Shown here: positions 31,250 through 43,795 of the stretch, in pieces
Numbering within the stretch: the stretch's first letter is position 1
Layout: every line of letters begins with the position of its first letter
Source of the DNA: Zingiber officinale
Lineage: Eukaryota > Streptophyta > Magnoliopsida > Zingiberales > Zingiberaceae
Length of the DNA stretch: 64,000 nt
NCBI RefSeq assembly: GCF_018446385.1
Contig: NC_055991.1
Coordinates: 94,905,712 to 94,969,711 of the forward strand
Reading direction: 5' to 3'
Program-made: the position numbers and the translations under genes
Notes under the pieces: model-generated
The model's database searches: none
The model's input: the letters and a program-made list of their open reading frames with translations, nothing else
Told to the model about the DNA's origin: nothing

Positions 31250-32449
31250 TTAAAAATTGCAATATCATTGCTTTTATAATGAATTAGGAAAACTTATCTC
31301 TAGATTTTGGTACATGTAAGCTACAAATGCAAACAATAATAAAAATATTTTATTTTCTTATTCAGAAGGAGCAACAAGGAAAAATTAGAATTCTTCTAGA
31401 TTTTGTTTGGTACGAACCTCACACGTACTCTGATAATGATACAACTATGACTCAAAGAGCTATCGATTTTCACATCGGATGGTAATACTGATTGCAAGCT
31501 TGATTTCCAAAACCTACCTATTAATTATGATTACCCTTTTCGACATACTCTAATTTTTCGTTTTCAAATTCCTTCACCCTCTGATATATGGATACTATCT
31601 TGGATCCATTCAAGACATAGTTAAAGAAAGAGTGTCAGAATTTCCTAATGATGAAGTGGAGTTGATTAAAGGCTCATATGATTATTTGGGAGTCAATCAA
31701 TACAAAACCTATTATGTTAAGGATAATGGTACAATCAATCCTAAACCTATTAGCTATCATAATGATTGGTACGTCGAATTTAAATGTGAGACATATTCAA
31801 CCATTTATTTCTTGTCAATGTTTAACTTAATTAATAAAATGATCTATTAGTAATATAATTTCTTCTACTATTTCTTTTTTTAGATATTGAAATAGCGTGC
31901 CAATTGGACCAAGAGTAAGAAATTACCTTATATTTTTTCCCCATGTGGTTATGCCATGAAATTTTGGATTTTGATTTAACGTTGGCTTATAATTGATAAA
32001 AAGTAATTTTTTATATGCTATTAGACCCATTCAAATTGGCTTTACATAGTTCCATAGGGTTTATATAAGGTAGGTACATATGTTAAGGAAAATTATGACA
32101 ACCCAATTATCTTTCTATCAGAAAATGATAAATATTTGTATAAGAAATTATATATATTCTCTAAATTCAAACTTAATTGATTATAATCTTAGGTATGGAT
32201 CAACTTGGCAATGTCACATTTCCATGAAGCTTCCAAGATACTCAATGGAGACATTATTATAAGAATTATATTACTGAACTAAATAGGGCAATAGATGATG
32301 ATGCTTTAGCATTGGATACTTTGTATGATCTTTTCTTGATAATTTTGAATGGACACATCAAGGTTGTCTATGTTAGCTTCAAGAATAATAAGTGTTATCC
32401 AAAGGAATCAACACGTTGGATCAAGAAGATTCATGAGAGGAGTCAATAA

Positions 32450-33960
32450 ATTAGGTTTTTGTTTAAAAAAATATTTATTATTGTCTTTAGTCCCCCGTTT
32501 AATTGATTTGATCATGAAATAAACACAATTTGTTGTTTTGATGTCTCTGAAAATAAATAAAATTATATTTCAATCACGACACTATTTCATTTTGGCACTT
32601 TTAATGACCTGACAAATTAGTTGTAAAATATCGAAAATGGACATAACTAAATGTAGTTCAAAACTAAATCATCTTGATTCATAATTAAACCAAATCCTTT
32701 TAATTTATTATTAAACCATCATGGATCATAATTAAACTAAATGCTTTTGGAATGTAAACTTGTCTATAAGAGGCATGCCCCACTATTGTTTCTGTTTTGC
32801 CAAACACCTTCCATATTTGCTCCTCATCTAGTTCTACTAGACTTAGTCTCTTTTAATCTGATAATCTAATTCTCAATATTATTTTATATCTTTTGAATAT
32901 ACTTGTAATATGTATAATCCAATAGGTTTCCGGTTTATGTTGGTCATTCATAATTAATCATTAATTATGAATCGAGCATGAGTGACACCTAGTAGTGCAT
33001 TATATATGATCCCCAATTAATTGAAAAATTACAATTGATTCTAAAACCACTTTTGAACATTTCAGTAATTACAGTAAGTCATGCCTCGTTCCTTTCATTT
33101 GTCTTATACCCACTTAGTTTATGACATATTTTATGTATCAGTTTCCACTAAACTGACTATGTCACACCTAGCCCAAGTACTAGTTCCTTGTTTTATGGAT
33201 TTAAATTACTCAATCATGTGTCCAAGAAGACCATCCTCTTGATGTGTAATTCTTTAGCCACAGATTTACGAGTAATAATGGTGACAAGAGACCATAGAAT
33301 ATACTTCTCCTAATAAAGAAGTGGTGAATCTTCTATGAGTTATTCAATCACTTTCGTGTACTTTGACTTATACCCAATCATCCCGAATCTATACCTCAAA
33401 GGAGATGTTTGCTTAAGATGTTAAAGCATAAGTCTCTATGATCAAGATGACTTGAATACCTCAAGTCAAAGGAAACTTGCACTTGAACTGCACTAAAATT
33501 ATTATTGAAATATTCATATATGTATAAAATCATATGAAGTCTCATGGCGGGTCATTCTAATGAACTAGTTACCTTTAATTAGTATTCACGTTTAACTCTC
33601 AACATACCAATGTCTCCAGCCAATGAGAAGCAACTGCATGGATAAACCAAGGAGTATAACACATTCTAATATCTCGAAATCGATAATATCAGAACTCATC
33701 AATTCATTGACTATGAAATATTTCAATACATCCAAAATTACATACGTAAAGATATTCACTAGTTATGATCTAATCATAAGTTTTCTCATACTATAAATCA
33801 TATTGTAGACTTTATTAATTAAGTTTAAGATCGATATTAAATACATAAAGAATGCATACTTAAATAGTGAATTAATTTATCCAATAAATAATATAATATC
33901 TAAAATGATTTTCTTAGGACACTTTTCAAATATAACATTAAAATGGAAAGGTCTGCTCCT
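32450..33960. other. Intergenic; probable decayed copia-type LTR at about 32950-33900
   Basis: No gene. From about 32950 the sequence resembles the LTRs at 34976 and 50537 in composition and in short phrases, for example TCTCATGGCG(G/A)GTCATTC at 33540 compared with 51987. Clear termini were not found, so the LTR call is tentative. Confidence 0.3.
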
Positions 33961-34975
33961 CTAGTTAGTAGCATTTTTTCAACACATTGGTGGAGGGCAC
34001 CCTCAAATTCATATCATAGCATGTCACTAGTCATGTTGATAGTTTTTCATAAAATTTAACGGAGGTTAGAAAAGTCTTCTTTTGCTCTGCTCATCGATTC
34101 CTCATCTGCTTTGTAGTCACTCAAATCTTTTGAGCAACCTCCTATTGGGCATTCATGGCCTTCTCTTTCTCAATGGTGATTCCCGACTCTAATGCTACCT
34201 GGATCCTAAGAGCTTCTAGTTTAGAAGTCATGTTCATATCCTGTCTTTTGGGTTTAGCTATTTCTAGCGCCCATTTCTTCTTGATTGAAGTCTCGACACG
34301 AATGTCACTTTAGAGATTTAGTCTTCAAGTTTCTGTAGCGATAGACCTCACCATTTTGGTTAGAAAATCATGTTGAACTTGAAATTACTCTTCTTGATCC
34401 TTTTTGGCCAATGCTTTAGAGACCCTTAAAGCAGCTAAGCTTCAATAAGCTCTTGCTGCAGTCTTTGAGTTTTGTCAGAATAGCCCTTGGCTTTCTTGCT
34501 CTAATACACAACCGATGTCTCATTTTTAGGTTTTTCTTTTGTTGTCTTAGCCAAAGCCTCCTCCAATTAAGTTTTTGCTGCTATTGTTTTAGTCGAAGTC
34601 TCCTCCAGTTGGGTTCTCTCTACTATTTTCTAAGCCGAATTCTTCCCAAGCTAAGTTTCCTTGGCGGTTGATGAAGTCCTGATTGAAGTTTGTCTCAGTT
34701 TATCTATTTGACTCCTTAGTTCTATTATTGTATCCTTCCTCTACTAGAAATCTTTGCTAATAGACTACACAAGCAAAGTTAATAGTCACATATAATTTAT
34801 GGATTTTTTCTTAACTAAAGACCCTACCCTCTGAATGGACTAGAGCAAGCTTCTACTTAGTGTCAAGAAACCATATTTGGTATGGTCCCCTTAGCATAGA
34901 TGGAAAGTTTCTCTAGTAGAGAGGTGCCTAGCGGAGGGGGCTCAATTGGGATTTGGGGTGCTTCAGCAAAGGAAG
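33961..34975 (-). pseudogene. Decayed minus-strand coding remnant, part 1
   Basis: On the minus strand, short Lys/Glu/Leu-rich heptad-like pieces (KKWALEIAK, KLEALRIQVALESG) are separated by many stops. They are preceded, nearest the copia junction, by IPIEPPPLGTSLLEKLSI. The SLLEKLSI phrase and the following coil recall SLFEKLSI plus the coil of the antisense ORF at 1130-1190, so this may be an old relative of that family. Too decayed for a firm call. It is cut by the copia insertion and may continue at 52369. Confidence 0.3.
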
Positions 34976-36807
34976 TGTTGGGTTTTTCGGGCCGCGAAAA
35001 CAGCTTTTTCGCGTCGCGGAAACCCCGAAAGCCCCAGCCACCGGATCCGTGCGAAGTAAAAATTTTCGAAAAACTTACGAGTACGAGTTTTATGCTAGTT
35101 CTAAACTAGGAGAAGGAATTACCCTTGATGCGTGCCCTTTACGAATCCCGCTCGTCCAAGGAAGTGTCGGATCTCAAGTTGTCAAGGTAGACAACTCTCT
35201 ATGCATATCCACACGAACACAAGAAGGAGATAACCAAACTATAGGAGTGCTAGCACCTTAGTAGGTCTCGGCAAGATGAGGAGAGGGAGAGCAAGAAGAG
35301 AACTCAAGGAGGAAGAAGAAGTGAATAGTCTTGAATGAGAAAAATGAATTCCCTTCATTTTTGTGTGTGGCCGGCCATAATTGTAACTCCATTACAATTA
35401 ATGTGGCTGGCCACATTAAATGGAATGGAGGTTTGTAACCTCTATGATGTGGCACATACTTAAGTAGCCATGATGATGTGGAGCATCATCATTGGTCCAC
35501 ATCTTGCCAACTCACTAATGATGTGGCATAAAGTCAAGTTAAACTTGACTCTTCCTCTTCCTCTCAAGTCAAGTCAAACTTGACTTAATCTCTCTCATGG
35601 TTGATCTAATCCAACCATTTAATTCAAGCTAATTTAATATAATGAATCTAATTCATTTAATTAAATTGATTCAATGAGTCATAATCTAAATTAGACTCAT
35701 TGAACACATGAATCAATTTGAGTCCAACTCAATTAGCCCAATTAGGATTACTCTTAATCCAATTTGATTCATCAAATGAATCTAATCATCTTGGTTCATC
35801 ATATGAACTTAATCTCCATCTAATTATCCTTAGTGTGTGACCCTATCGGTTCTTATAACGTTGGCAATGCCCCTAAACCCATTTAGGAGCATAAGTAATG
35901 AGCGGTATCTAGCAACACATCATTACTACCCAAGTTACAAGAATGTCGAGATCCAACATCACCTTTGTGACTACTAATTGTGACTCCTCACAATATATGA
36001 CAAGTGTCCTTCTATCTTAGACATCTAGATTGATCAATATGAGGCATAGACCATGTCATCCTCTGATCAAACTAAATCTTGAACTCCAAGTAGACTCACG
36101 AAATCAAATGAGCTCAATATCTCATATTGACTCATTTGGGCATGGTCATGCACTTCGTGGTCTCACTCTATCAAGAATATCGATGTCTCTCCCATCATAT
36201 AGGAGGGATAGATCCCATCTACATCACTCACATCCCTCTGGATAATTCGTTACATACCCAGTAATCGCCTTTATAGTCCACCCAGTTATGGGTGACGTTT
36301 GACGAAACCAAAGTATATAACTCCTTATGTAGGGAACCATGGTGACTTCAGGTCTAAGGACTAGTAGTCATACTAATAGCCACATGAGAAAGTATATGAC
36401 ACTAATATAATGATCCATGATACTTTCTCATAGCGGATCATTCAGTATACATTCTCCAATGCATACCCATGTGTCAACTTAATATCTCTATATCCATGAC
36501 TTGTGAGATCAAGTCATCGAGTTGACCTACATGCTAGTCTTATTGCATTAACATTGTCCCTTAATGTTAATACTCGACTAGGAATGATTAAGAGTAGTGT
36601 TCCCTATATCATCTCACTATCGGTTCAACTAACTGATTGATATAGGTGAGAATCTTCTACTCAATGACGCTATTATACTTAGTTTATTTGGCACCAATAC
36701 AAGTAAGTATAATAACCAAAAATAAATGCCTTTATTTATATAAGAATATGATACAACAAGTCCATAATACAATTATCAAATGATTGGCTCTAGGACTTTA
36801 ACTAACA
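34976..36807 (-). mobile_element. Copia 3' LTR
   Basis: Matches 50537-52368 over its full length with scattered substitutions. On the minus strand U3 begins TGTTAGTTA at 36807. Arrays of TGAATCTAATTCATT-like inverted words occur at about 35640-35790. Confidence 0.92.
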
Positions 36808-39800
36808 ATCTCCCACTAGCACTAGTGCCAATCAGTGTAGGCTCTAAGCCCCAAGACCTAGTGTGATCATCATGCTTCCTCTGTGCCAAAGCCTTGGTCA
36901 AGGGATCTGCGATGTTAGCCTCTGTAGGTACTCTGCATATCTTCACATCTCCTCTATCGATAATCTTTCGAGTGAGATGGAAGCGCCGTAGTATGTGTTT
37001 GGTCCGCTGGTGTGAGCGAGGTTCCTTCGCCTGTGCTATAGCTCCATTGTTGTCACAATAGAGCTCAATACGGTCAACGATACTGGGAACTACCCCAAGT
37101 TCAGTGATGAACTTGCGGATCCAAACTGCCTCCTTTGCTGCCTCTAATGCAGCAATGTACTCGGCCTCTGTCGTAGAATCAGCTACTGTGTCCTGCTTCG
37201 AACTCTTCCAGCTCACAACACCACCATTTATGCAAAATACGAACCCTAACTGCGATCGATAATTATCCTGATCGGTCTGGAAGCTAGCATCACTGTAACC
37301 CTTTACAGCTAGCTCATCATTGCCTCCATATATCAAGAAATATTCTTTAGTCCTTCTTAAGTACTTAAGAATATTCTTTACCGCTATCTAGTGACTTTCA
37401 CCTGGATCTGACTGGTATCTGCTCGTCATGCTCAAAGCATATGAGACATCAGGTCGAGTACATAGCATGACGTACATGATAGATCCTATGGCTGAGGCAT
37501 AAGGGATCTGATCCATGCGGTCTCTCTCCTCTCTAGAAGAGGGACCTTGAGTTTTCGAAAGACTCGCGCCATATGACATCGGCAGAAACCCCTTCTTGGA
37601 GTTCTGCATGGCAAACCGTAGGAGTACCTTATCAATATATGTACTCTGACTTAGGCCAAGCAATCTCTTAGATCTATCTCTACAGATCTGTATCCCTAGA
37701 ATGCGGGATGCCTCACCTAAGTCCTTCATTGAGAAGCAACTCCCTAGCCAGGTCTTGACAGACTGAAGCAAAGGGATGTCCTTCCCAATGAGTAGTATGT
37801 CATCCACATACAATATGAGGAAGACAACTATATCCCCTACAACCTTCTTATAGACACAAGGCTCATCTTCGTTCTTGATGAAACCAAACTGTTTGATTGC
37901 ATCATCGAATCGAAGATTCCAGCTCTGAGAAGCTTGCTTTAGTCCATAAATGGACCTATGCAGCTTGCATACTCTGCTAGTATGCTGTGGATCTACAAAA
38001 CCCTCAGGTTGTGTCATGTACACATCCTCGAGTAGGTTTCCATTCAGAAACACGGTTTTGACATCCATCTGCCATATCTTATAGTCATGGTAAGCTGCAA
38101 TAGCAAGCATGATCCGAATAGACTTAAACATCGCTACTGGAGAAAAGATTTCATCATAGTCAATACCATGAATCTGCTTGAAACCTTTAGCTACCAAGCG
38201 ACCCTTATAGATAAGTCCATCCATGTCAGTCTTTCTCTTAAAGACCCACTTACACCCTATGGGTTTTACCCCTTCAGGTGGATCAACCAAAGTCCATACT
38301 TGGTTGGTGTACATGGATTCCATTTCGGATCTCATGGCCTCTAGCCATTTCTCAGAATCTGGTCTCATCACAGCTTCCTGATAGGTGGTAGGCTCATCAT
38401 CTATGAGCACAACGTCATCATGGTTAGATAAGAGAAATGAGTATCTCTCAGGCTGACGACGTATCCTATCAGACCTGCGAAGAGGTATGTCTACTTGAAC
38501 TGGTTATTGTTCCTCAACTCTTTGTGGAACAACATCATCCACAACACTTTGTGGTTCCAGTTCAACTTCCATCGAGGCTTCAGTGTATGGTCCGCATCTT
38601 GAACTTCTTCAAGATCGAACGTACTCCAACTAGTCTTTCTAGAAACAAAGTCCCTTTCTAGAAAGACCCCAGTTTTTGCCACAACTACCTTGTGCTGACT
38701 GGGAATGTAGAAGTAATATCCCTTAGTTTTCTTGGGATATCCAATAAAATAGCACTTGTCGGATTTGGGTCCCAATTTGTCTGAGACTTAACGTTGAACG
38801 TAAGCCTCACAACCCCAAATCCTCATGAAAGACACCTGGGCATCTCTCCCAGTCCATATTCTATATGGTGTCTTTATCACGGCCTTGGATGGAACTCGGT
38901 TGAGTATAAAAGCTGTCGTGTCTAGAGCATAGCCCCAAAGGTATGTCGGAAGATCTGTGTGACTCATCATAGATCGTACCATATCTAATAGGGTACGATT
39001 CCTCATTTCGGATACACCATTCCACTGTGGTGTTCCAGGAGGAGTGAGTTGGGATAGAATCCCACACTCAGCTAGGTAGTCACGAAACTCATGGCTAAGG
39101 TATTCTCCACCTCGATCGGATCGAAGTATCTTAATACTCTTGCCAAGCTGGTTCTGTACTTCATTCTTGAATTCCTTGAACTTTTCAAAGGATTCTGACT
39201 TATGTGTCATCAAGTACACATAACCATATCTACTGAAGTCATCAGAAAATGTGATGAAGTACCTATAACCGCCTCTAGCAGTAACATTGAAAGGGTCACA
39301 TACATCACTATGTATAAGACCTAACAAGTCAGTCGCTCTCTCACTGTGCCCACTAAAGGGAGTCTTGGTTATCTTGCCTAGTAGGCATGACTCGCACATC
39401 TCATAAGATTCAAAATCAAATGAGTCCAGCAAACCATCCTTATGGAGCTGGGATAAGTGTTTGTCATTTATATGACCTAAGCGACAGTGCTAGAGATAAG
39501 TTTGGTTCAGGTCATTTGACTTGAACCTTTCGGTATTTATGTTATAGATAGATCTTTCAAGATCTAGAATGTAGAGTCCGTTCATCAGAGGTGCACTACA
39601 ATAGAACATATCTTTTAAATAAACAGAACAACATTTGTCCTTTATAATAAAAGAGAAACCTTTCTTGTCAAACCAGAAACTGAAATTATGTTCTTAGTTA
39701 ATGCAGACACATAACAACAATCATCCAACTCTAATACAAGCCCAGAGGGCAGAGATAGAAAATAAGTCCCTACAGCAACAGCAGCAACCCGTGCTCCATT

Positions 39801-40386
39801 GCCTACGCGTAGGTCCACCTCGCCCTTCGCCAATGCCCTTCTATTTCTCAGCGCCTGCACATTAGTACAAATGTGAGATGCACATCCGGTATCTAATACC
39901 CATGATGAAGAAATAGATAGATTGACTTCTATAACATATATACCTGAAGTGGAAGTCTCACTTCGCTTCTTCTTAAGATCTTCCAGGTACACCTTGCAGT
40001 TCCTCTTCCAATGATCGGTCTGACCGCAGTGGAAGCAGGTAGCATCCTTGGCGACCCCTCCTTTAGCTTCAGTGTCTTGCCTTTGCCCTTGGCTTGGGAC
40101 TTTCCTTTGCCTTTGGGCTTGCCCTTGCCCTTGTGTTGCTGAACCATCATAACAGAGTAGGGCTTTGCCTTCTTAAGGTTCAGCTCAACAGTTCTTAACA
40201 TGCTAAGCAGCTCGGGCAGTGACTTGTCAATTTCGTTCATATATAAGTTTAGAACGAACTGACTATAGCTATCCGGCAAGGAATGCAAGATCAGGTCAGT
40301 GGCTAGCTCTTGGTCAAGCGGGAATCTCAACCTCTATAAGTTTTCTATGTACCCAATCATTTTGAGTACATATGGGCCTACCGGAG
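36776..40386 (-). pseudogene. Copia gag C-terminus, protease, integrase, RT, RNase H
   Basis: After the nested element, gag resumes at 40386 (LPDSYSQFVLNL...), with a Lys/Gly linker and zinc knuckle CFHCGQTDHWKRNC (about 40000-40045, in a frame shifted by one). Then come protease WVLDTGCASHIC (about 39890) and the GAG_pre-integrase finger (about 39400-39500). The integrase core 39432-38788 shows HSDVCDP, SDRGGEY and NGVSEMRNR. RT 38410-37388 shows WQMDVKTVFLNG and YVDD. RNase H 37336-36776 shows YSDASF, TTEAEY and YCDNNGA. Breaks: frameshifts near 40000 and 38450, TAG at 37388 in place of Trp, and several further stops. The frame runs through the polypurine tract and ends 32 bp inside the 3' LTR. 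Confidence 0.9.
36808..36822 (-). other. Copia polypurine tract
   Basis: Minus strand GTGCTAGTGGGAGAT immediately before the 3' LTR start TGTTAGTT. It lies inside the RNase H C-terminal reading frame. Confidence 0.75.
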
Positions 40387-42196
40387 TGTAAAATACGGTG
40401 CCCAAATAATAATTAAATAATAAGGTTTAATGGACGAATAATTTTATTAGAATTTTTAGAAAATTTTAGGAACTTTCTAGAATTTAATTGGAGCTCGTAT
40501 GATGTATTTAAAGGGGATGCACTAATGGGGCCGATAAAAGCCTGTTTGGAATACCCGGGGTGGGAGTTGATTGAGAAATCGATCTAGGGTTTGATTTTAC
40601 AAATCCCTAGGTTATAAATATAATCTTCCCGTGCCCTAACTCCCACACCCGCCGAACTCCTCATCCTCCTCGAGCCCTCTCCCGCTCGCGATCCCCTGCC
40701 CAAAACATCGCCGACCCCTCTTCCCTCTTCGTTGAGCTTGCGACGTCGTGCCCTAGCCAACTCGGCGCCGCTTCCTTCCTCCGTAGCTTCTTCCCTTCTC
40801 TCCCGAGCCACCGCCGAGCCTCTTCCTCTCCTCGCACGCAAACACCACAGCAGCCGGCAACCCTTCTCCTCTCTTGAGCCATCACCGCTGGTGATCTTTC
40901 CCCTAGTAGGTATGGAAGTTTGTCTCCCTTGGTAGCTAAGCGTAGGGATTAGAGGATGGTCCGAATTTTTGTGGCATTGCTTGATTTACTGCTCTAGAGA
41001 GATTTGAAGTTTCAAATAGATATTGCTTAATGAGGTTCTGGCTTTTCAAGAGGGTTCTTGTTTATTCATTGAGTTTTTGTTTTCTTGTGTTGGTTGTATT
41101 CTATTTGAAAAGGGTTCGGGATGTATAGATGGGCGTTTCCTCATGTAGGTTTGTAAATGATTCAAATGATGTCTTTATCTTAGATCCATGTTTTTCCTCC
41201 TATTACTGCTCTAGATTTTTTGAGATGTTGAGTTGGTTTATGATATTTGCATTTTCTCCTCGCAATGGATTTGATTCATCAGGATAGACTTGAGGGTTTG
41301 TAATTGGATTTGGTTTTCTTTCAATGCCTTGGGAAGGATTTCTAATTACGAATCAGAATAAAAGGGTGTGCTTTAGGTTTATTGTTGCTCTTGCTTTTCC
41401 TCATGTTATCTATTATTTAGGGGATAAAAGTAGTAGGTCGTAATCTGATTCGAGGTTGTTTTTACTTTCATGTTGATCTCGGATTTCTGGAACAGAATTG
41501 CTGGGTGGTAGTTGGATTACGATGTCACTCTTTCATGTCTTCAAAATAGCCTTGGTTTCTAGAATGGTTTTCAATGAAGTTCCTCTCCTTCATGATGCTT
41601 TTCGGGTCTTCTTGGCAGATTTAGTATTCTTTGGGTTCCTTGGGAAGATTTTCATTGGTGGTGTTCTAAAGTTGATTTGTGTCCAGGTTTGGTTATGATT
41701 TCGGTTTGTTTCCTTTCCGGATGGGATAGATTTAGATAGTGTGGATTTTAATTAAGGATTTATTCATTGTATCTGAGTGAATCGAGGTTCATAGTTGAAT
41801 TAGGGTTTTTCCCTAATTAAGTTAGGTTTCGGTTTAGCTAGTGTCGTTTATGAAATTAGCTAAATTGTACATCACGTGATTTGGAGGACGTTGATTGAAG
41901 ACGGTTGACACGATCTACATATAAAGGCGGGTACTTCTTGCTTTGTTTTCTTTTAGTAATTTGACCTTAGTGCATGAATTATTTTGGATAAGGACTGTTT
42001 ACCTTGACTCCACTCTTACTTTCCTGCGCTTGATACTTCCACGCAATCTTTGAGAAATTCGTTCCATATCTATACAGTCTCTTGTTGTTGTCCATGATCA
42101 GTAGCAGATACTAGATACCATGTTTGTATGCTTTGACTGTTGGTTATTTATGTACTATATTGAGCATGTTAGCTTCATGTAGCATACCTGTTTCTG

Positions 42197-42239
<43 letters not shown>

Positions 42240-43386
42240 ACTGTTGCATTGTTCGCATCATGTCATTGCATGCATGCCGCACCCTCTACCACTCGTGAGA
42301 GTGGTAGCTGGAGTTGATGCTGCTTGTCCTGTCGTGCCGCACTCGACCACTTGTGTGAGTGGTAGCTGGAGTACGAGCAGCAGGGACCCCATCGCAGATG
42401 TAGCTAGTTAGCTACTATGCAACTGTCCCCTCGGCCACTTGTGTGAGTGGTAGCTGGTGTGGTGTACAGTCTGTCACTGGCCCGGCCTCTCGACCATACA
42501 GGGGTCATGGTGCAAAGAGGTGGGCGGGAGTGACCATCCGTGCATACGCTGTTATTATGATATTTGTTTTGGCTGCTGCTGTTTATATATGCTGTTGTTG
42601 CTTACTTACTGCTGTTGTTCACATATGCTGATGCACTTACTTATGTTGAGATATATTCTCATTATGGATGTTTAGTCATTGGAAAGTTGTGTATGCCTTG
42701 CTTATTACCTCTGTATTTATGAGCAGTACTGTAGCAGATTAGTACCAGTTCTGACCTAATATACCTAGCCTAGGATATGGTTTCAGGTATGAGCATTTAT
42801 TTTGATTCTATTGTAGTATCTGCTATTCTTTTTACGAGACTGTATTCCTTTTGACATTCGTTATTGGATTATTTTGTTCATGCGCTATCTTTTCCGTACC
42901 CGCTGAGTTCCAATACTCACCACCCCGTAAAAATGGTTTTCTTTCGCCAGGTAGCAGTAGATGATTCATGGATGCTTGGAGAGATGCCGACTGCCAGTCC
43001 TGGGTCCCGCATCATATTCGAAAATTGATTTTTGGTTCTGTTTCTCTTTACTTGCATTTCGTGTTCGTTGGATTTGGTGTTGTGAGAACTATGTTTTGAT
43101 ACTTCTTGTGTGGACTTGGTATTTGTGATGTTTTGATAACTTTGCAAATTGTGGGTTTTCTCTTCGTTCTCTTTCCGCTGTGCTTATTTTATTATATTTT
43201 CCTGCCGAGTAGGCTGAGTATATTAAACTGCGTGGTTGTGTTGTTTCCATCTTCTATGGTATATATATTCCAGCCGAGTGTGGCTGATGTATATTTTGTA
43301 TGTAGTAATGTTTCATATTGTCCGCCGTACAGGGGAGGTGCTGCCGAAATTTCTTCGGACAGAGACCCCCCTCCCGGGGCATGACA
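40387..43386 (+). mobile_element. 5' LTR of the gag-protease element
   Basis: A TATA box at 40612-40623 (TTATAAATATAA) leaves a U3 of only about 225 bp. The remaining 2.75 kb is R-U5, starting with pyrimidine-rich leader. Contains a (TA)n tract at 42199-42234 and three regularly spaced CCACT...AGTGG hairpins (42289, 42347, 42435). Confidence 0.9.
42289..42450 (+). repeat. Three CCACT(C/T)GTG(A/T)GAGTGG hairpins in LTR
   Basis: Hairpins at 42289-42304, 42347-42362 and 42435-42450, each followed by TAGCTGG. The same triplet is conserved in the second LTR at 47532-47547, 47590-47605 and 47678-47693. The region is downstream of the TATA box, so the hairpins would be in the genomic RNA. Confidence 0.7.
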
Positions 43387-43393
43387 ATTTTAG

Positions 43394-43574
43394 TGGTATC
43401 AGAGCCCAGGTTGCGAAGCCTATTTATGTGTTTCAGATTGTGCGAATTGTTTTTCGTGTTGGGTATTTTCGAGTTAATCTGATACCAATTTAGCGGTATC
43501 AGAGCAGTTTCGATCTTGTTTCGGTTTATGATTATTTTCGAGTTAATCTGATACCAATTTTATGGTATCAGAGC
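43394..43574 (+). repeat. Primer-binding site and two further copies, each in a hairpin
   Basis: GGTATCAGAGC occurs at 43395-43405 (the primer-binding site proper), 43495-43505 and 43564-43574. The second and third copies are preceded by CTGATACC, giving perfect 8-bp stems (43479-43486 with 43495-43502; 43548-43555 with 43564-43571) and 8-nt loops. A unit of about 69 bp containing TTTCGAGTTAATCTGATACCAATTT is tandemly duplicated. Confidence 0.8.
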
Positions 43575-43795
43575 ATGGTTCGAGCCAAATGTAGGTTGTG
43601 TGTTTTTTTGAATTTTGATCTTGTTTCGATTTATGATTTTTGGTGTTCCGATTATTTTGTTTTCCCCTTGGTAAGTTGATCCCTTGATGTGACTCTCGAG
43701 TTTTGGGACCAGGTAGCGGCAGGATATCTCCAAGCTATAGGATGTAAGTTGTCTACCGTTAAATCATTTTTCTCACATACTTATTATTAACAGGA

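Larger units (their letters stand above)
28817..32449 (+). pseudogene. Glycoside hydrolase family 1 beta-glucosidase pseudogene
   Basis: A nearly full-length GH1 beta-glucosidase can be followed through about a dozen exons in order. Markers: GFVF and AYQVE...GPSI (28930-29010); PGNATSDVTV (29127); EDIDIMK (29288); NWKGVDYYDRLID (29475); GITPYV-LYHY (29645); FTFNEP with the acid/base Glu codon 30131-30133 (30119); QQGKI-ILLDFVWYEP (31375); ELIKGSYDYLGVNQYKTYY (31661); PIGPR; ENYDNPIIFLSEN with the nucleophile Glu at about 32121. The C-terminal YVSFKN...WIKKI ends at TAA 32447-32449. Working enzymes cleave beta-glucosides. This copy is dead: stops replace Trp in GPSIW, Arg in DAYRF, Trp before FTFNEP, Glu in TTEP and Trp in VPWGLYK. 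There are small frameshifts, an insertion in the YHYD exon (29679-29869), and a MITE in an intron (30424-31249). Confidence 0.88.

Noticed and set aside
40584..40935. Plus- and minus-strand ORFs of 67-85 aa in the LTR (and 45896-46170)
   Set aside because: They lie in the leader of the gag-protease element LTR and on both strands. No domain.
42199..42234. TA dinucleotide tract (and 47436-47478)
   Set aside because: An ordinary microsatellite in the LTR. Length differs between LTRs as expected from slippage.
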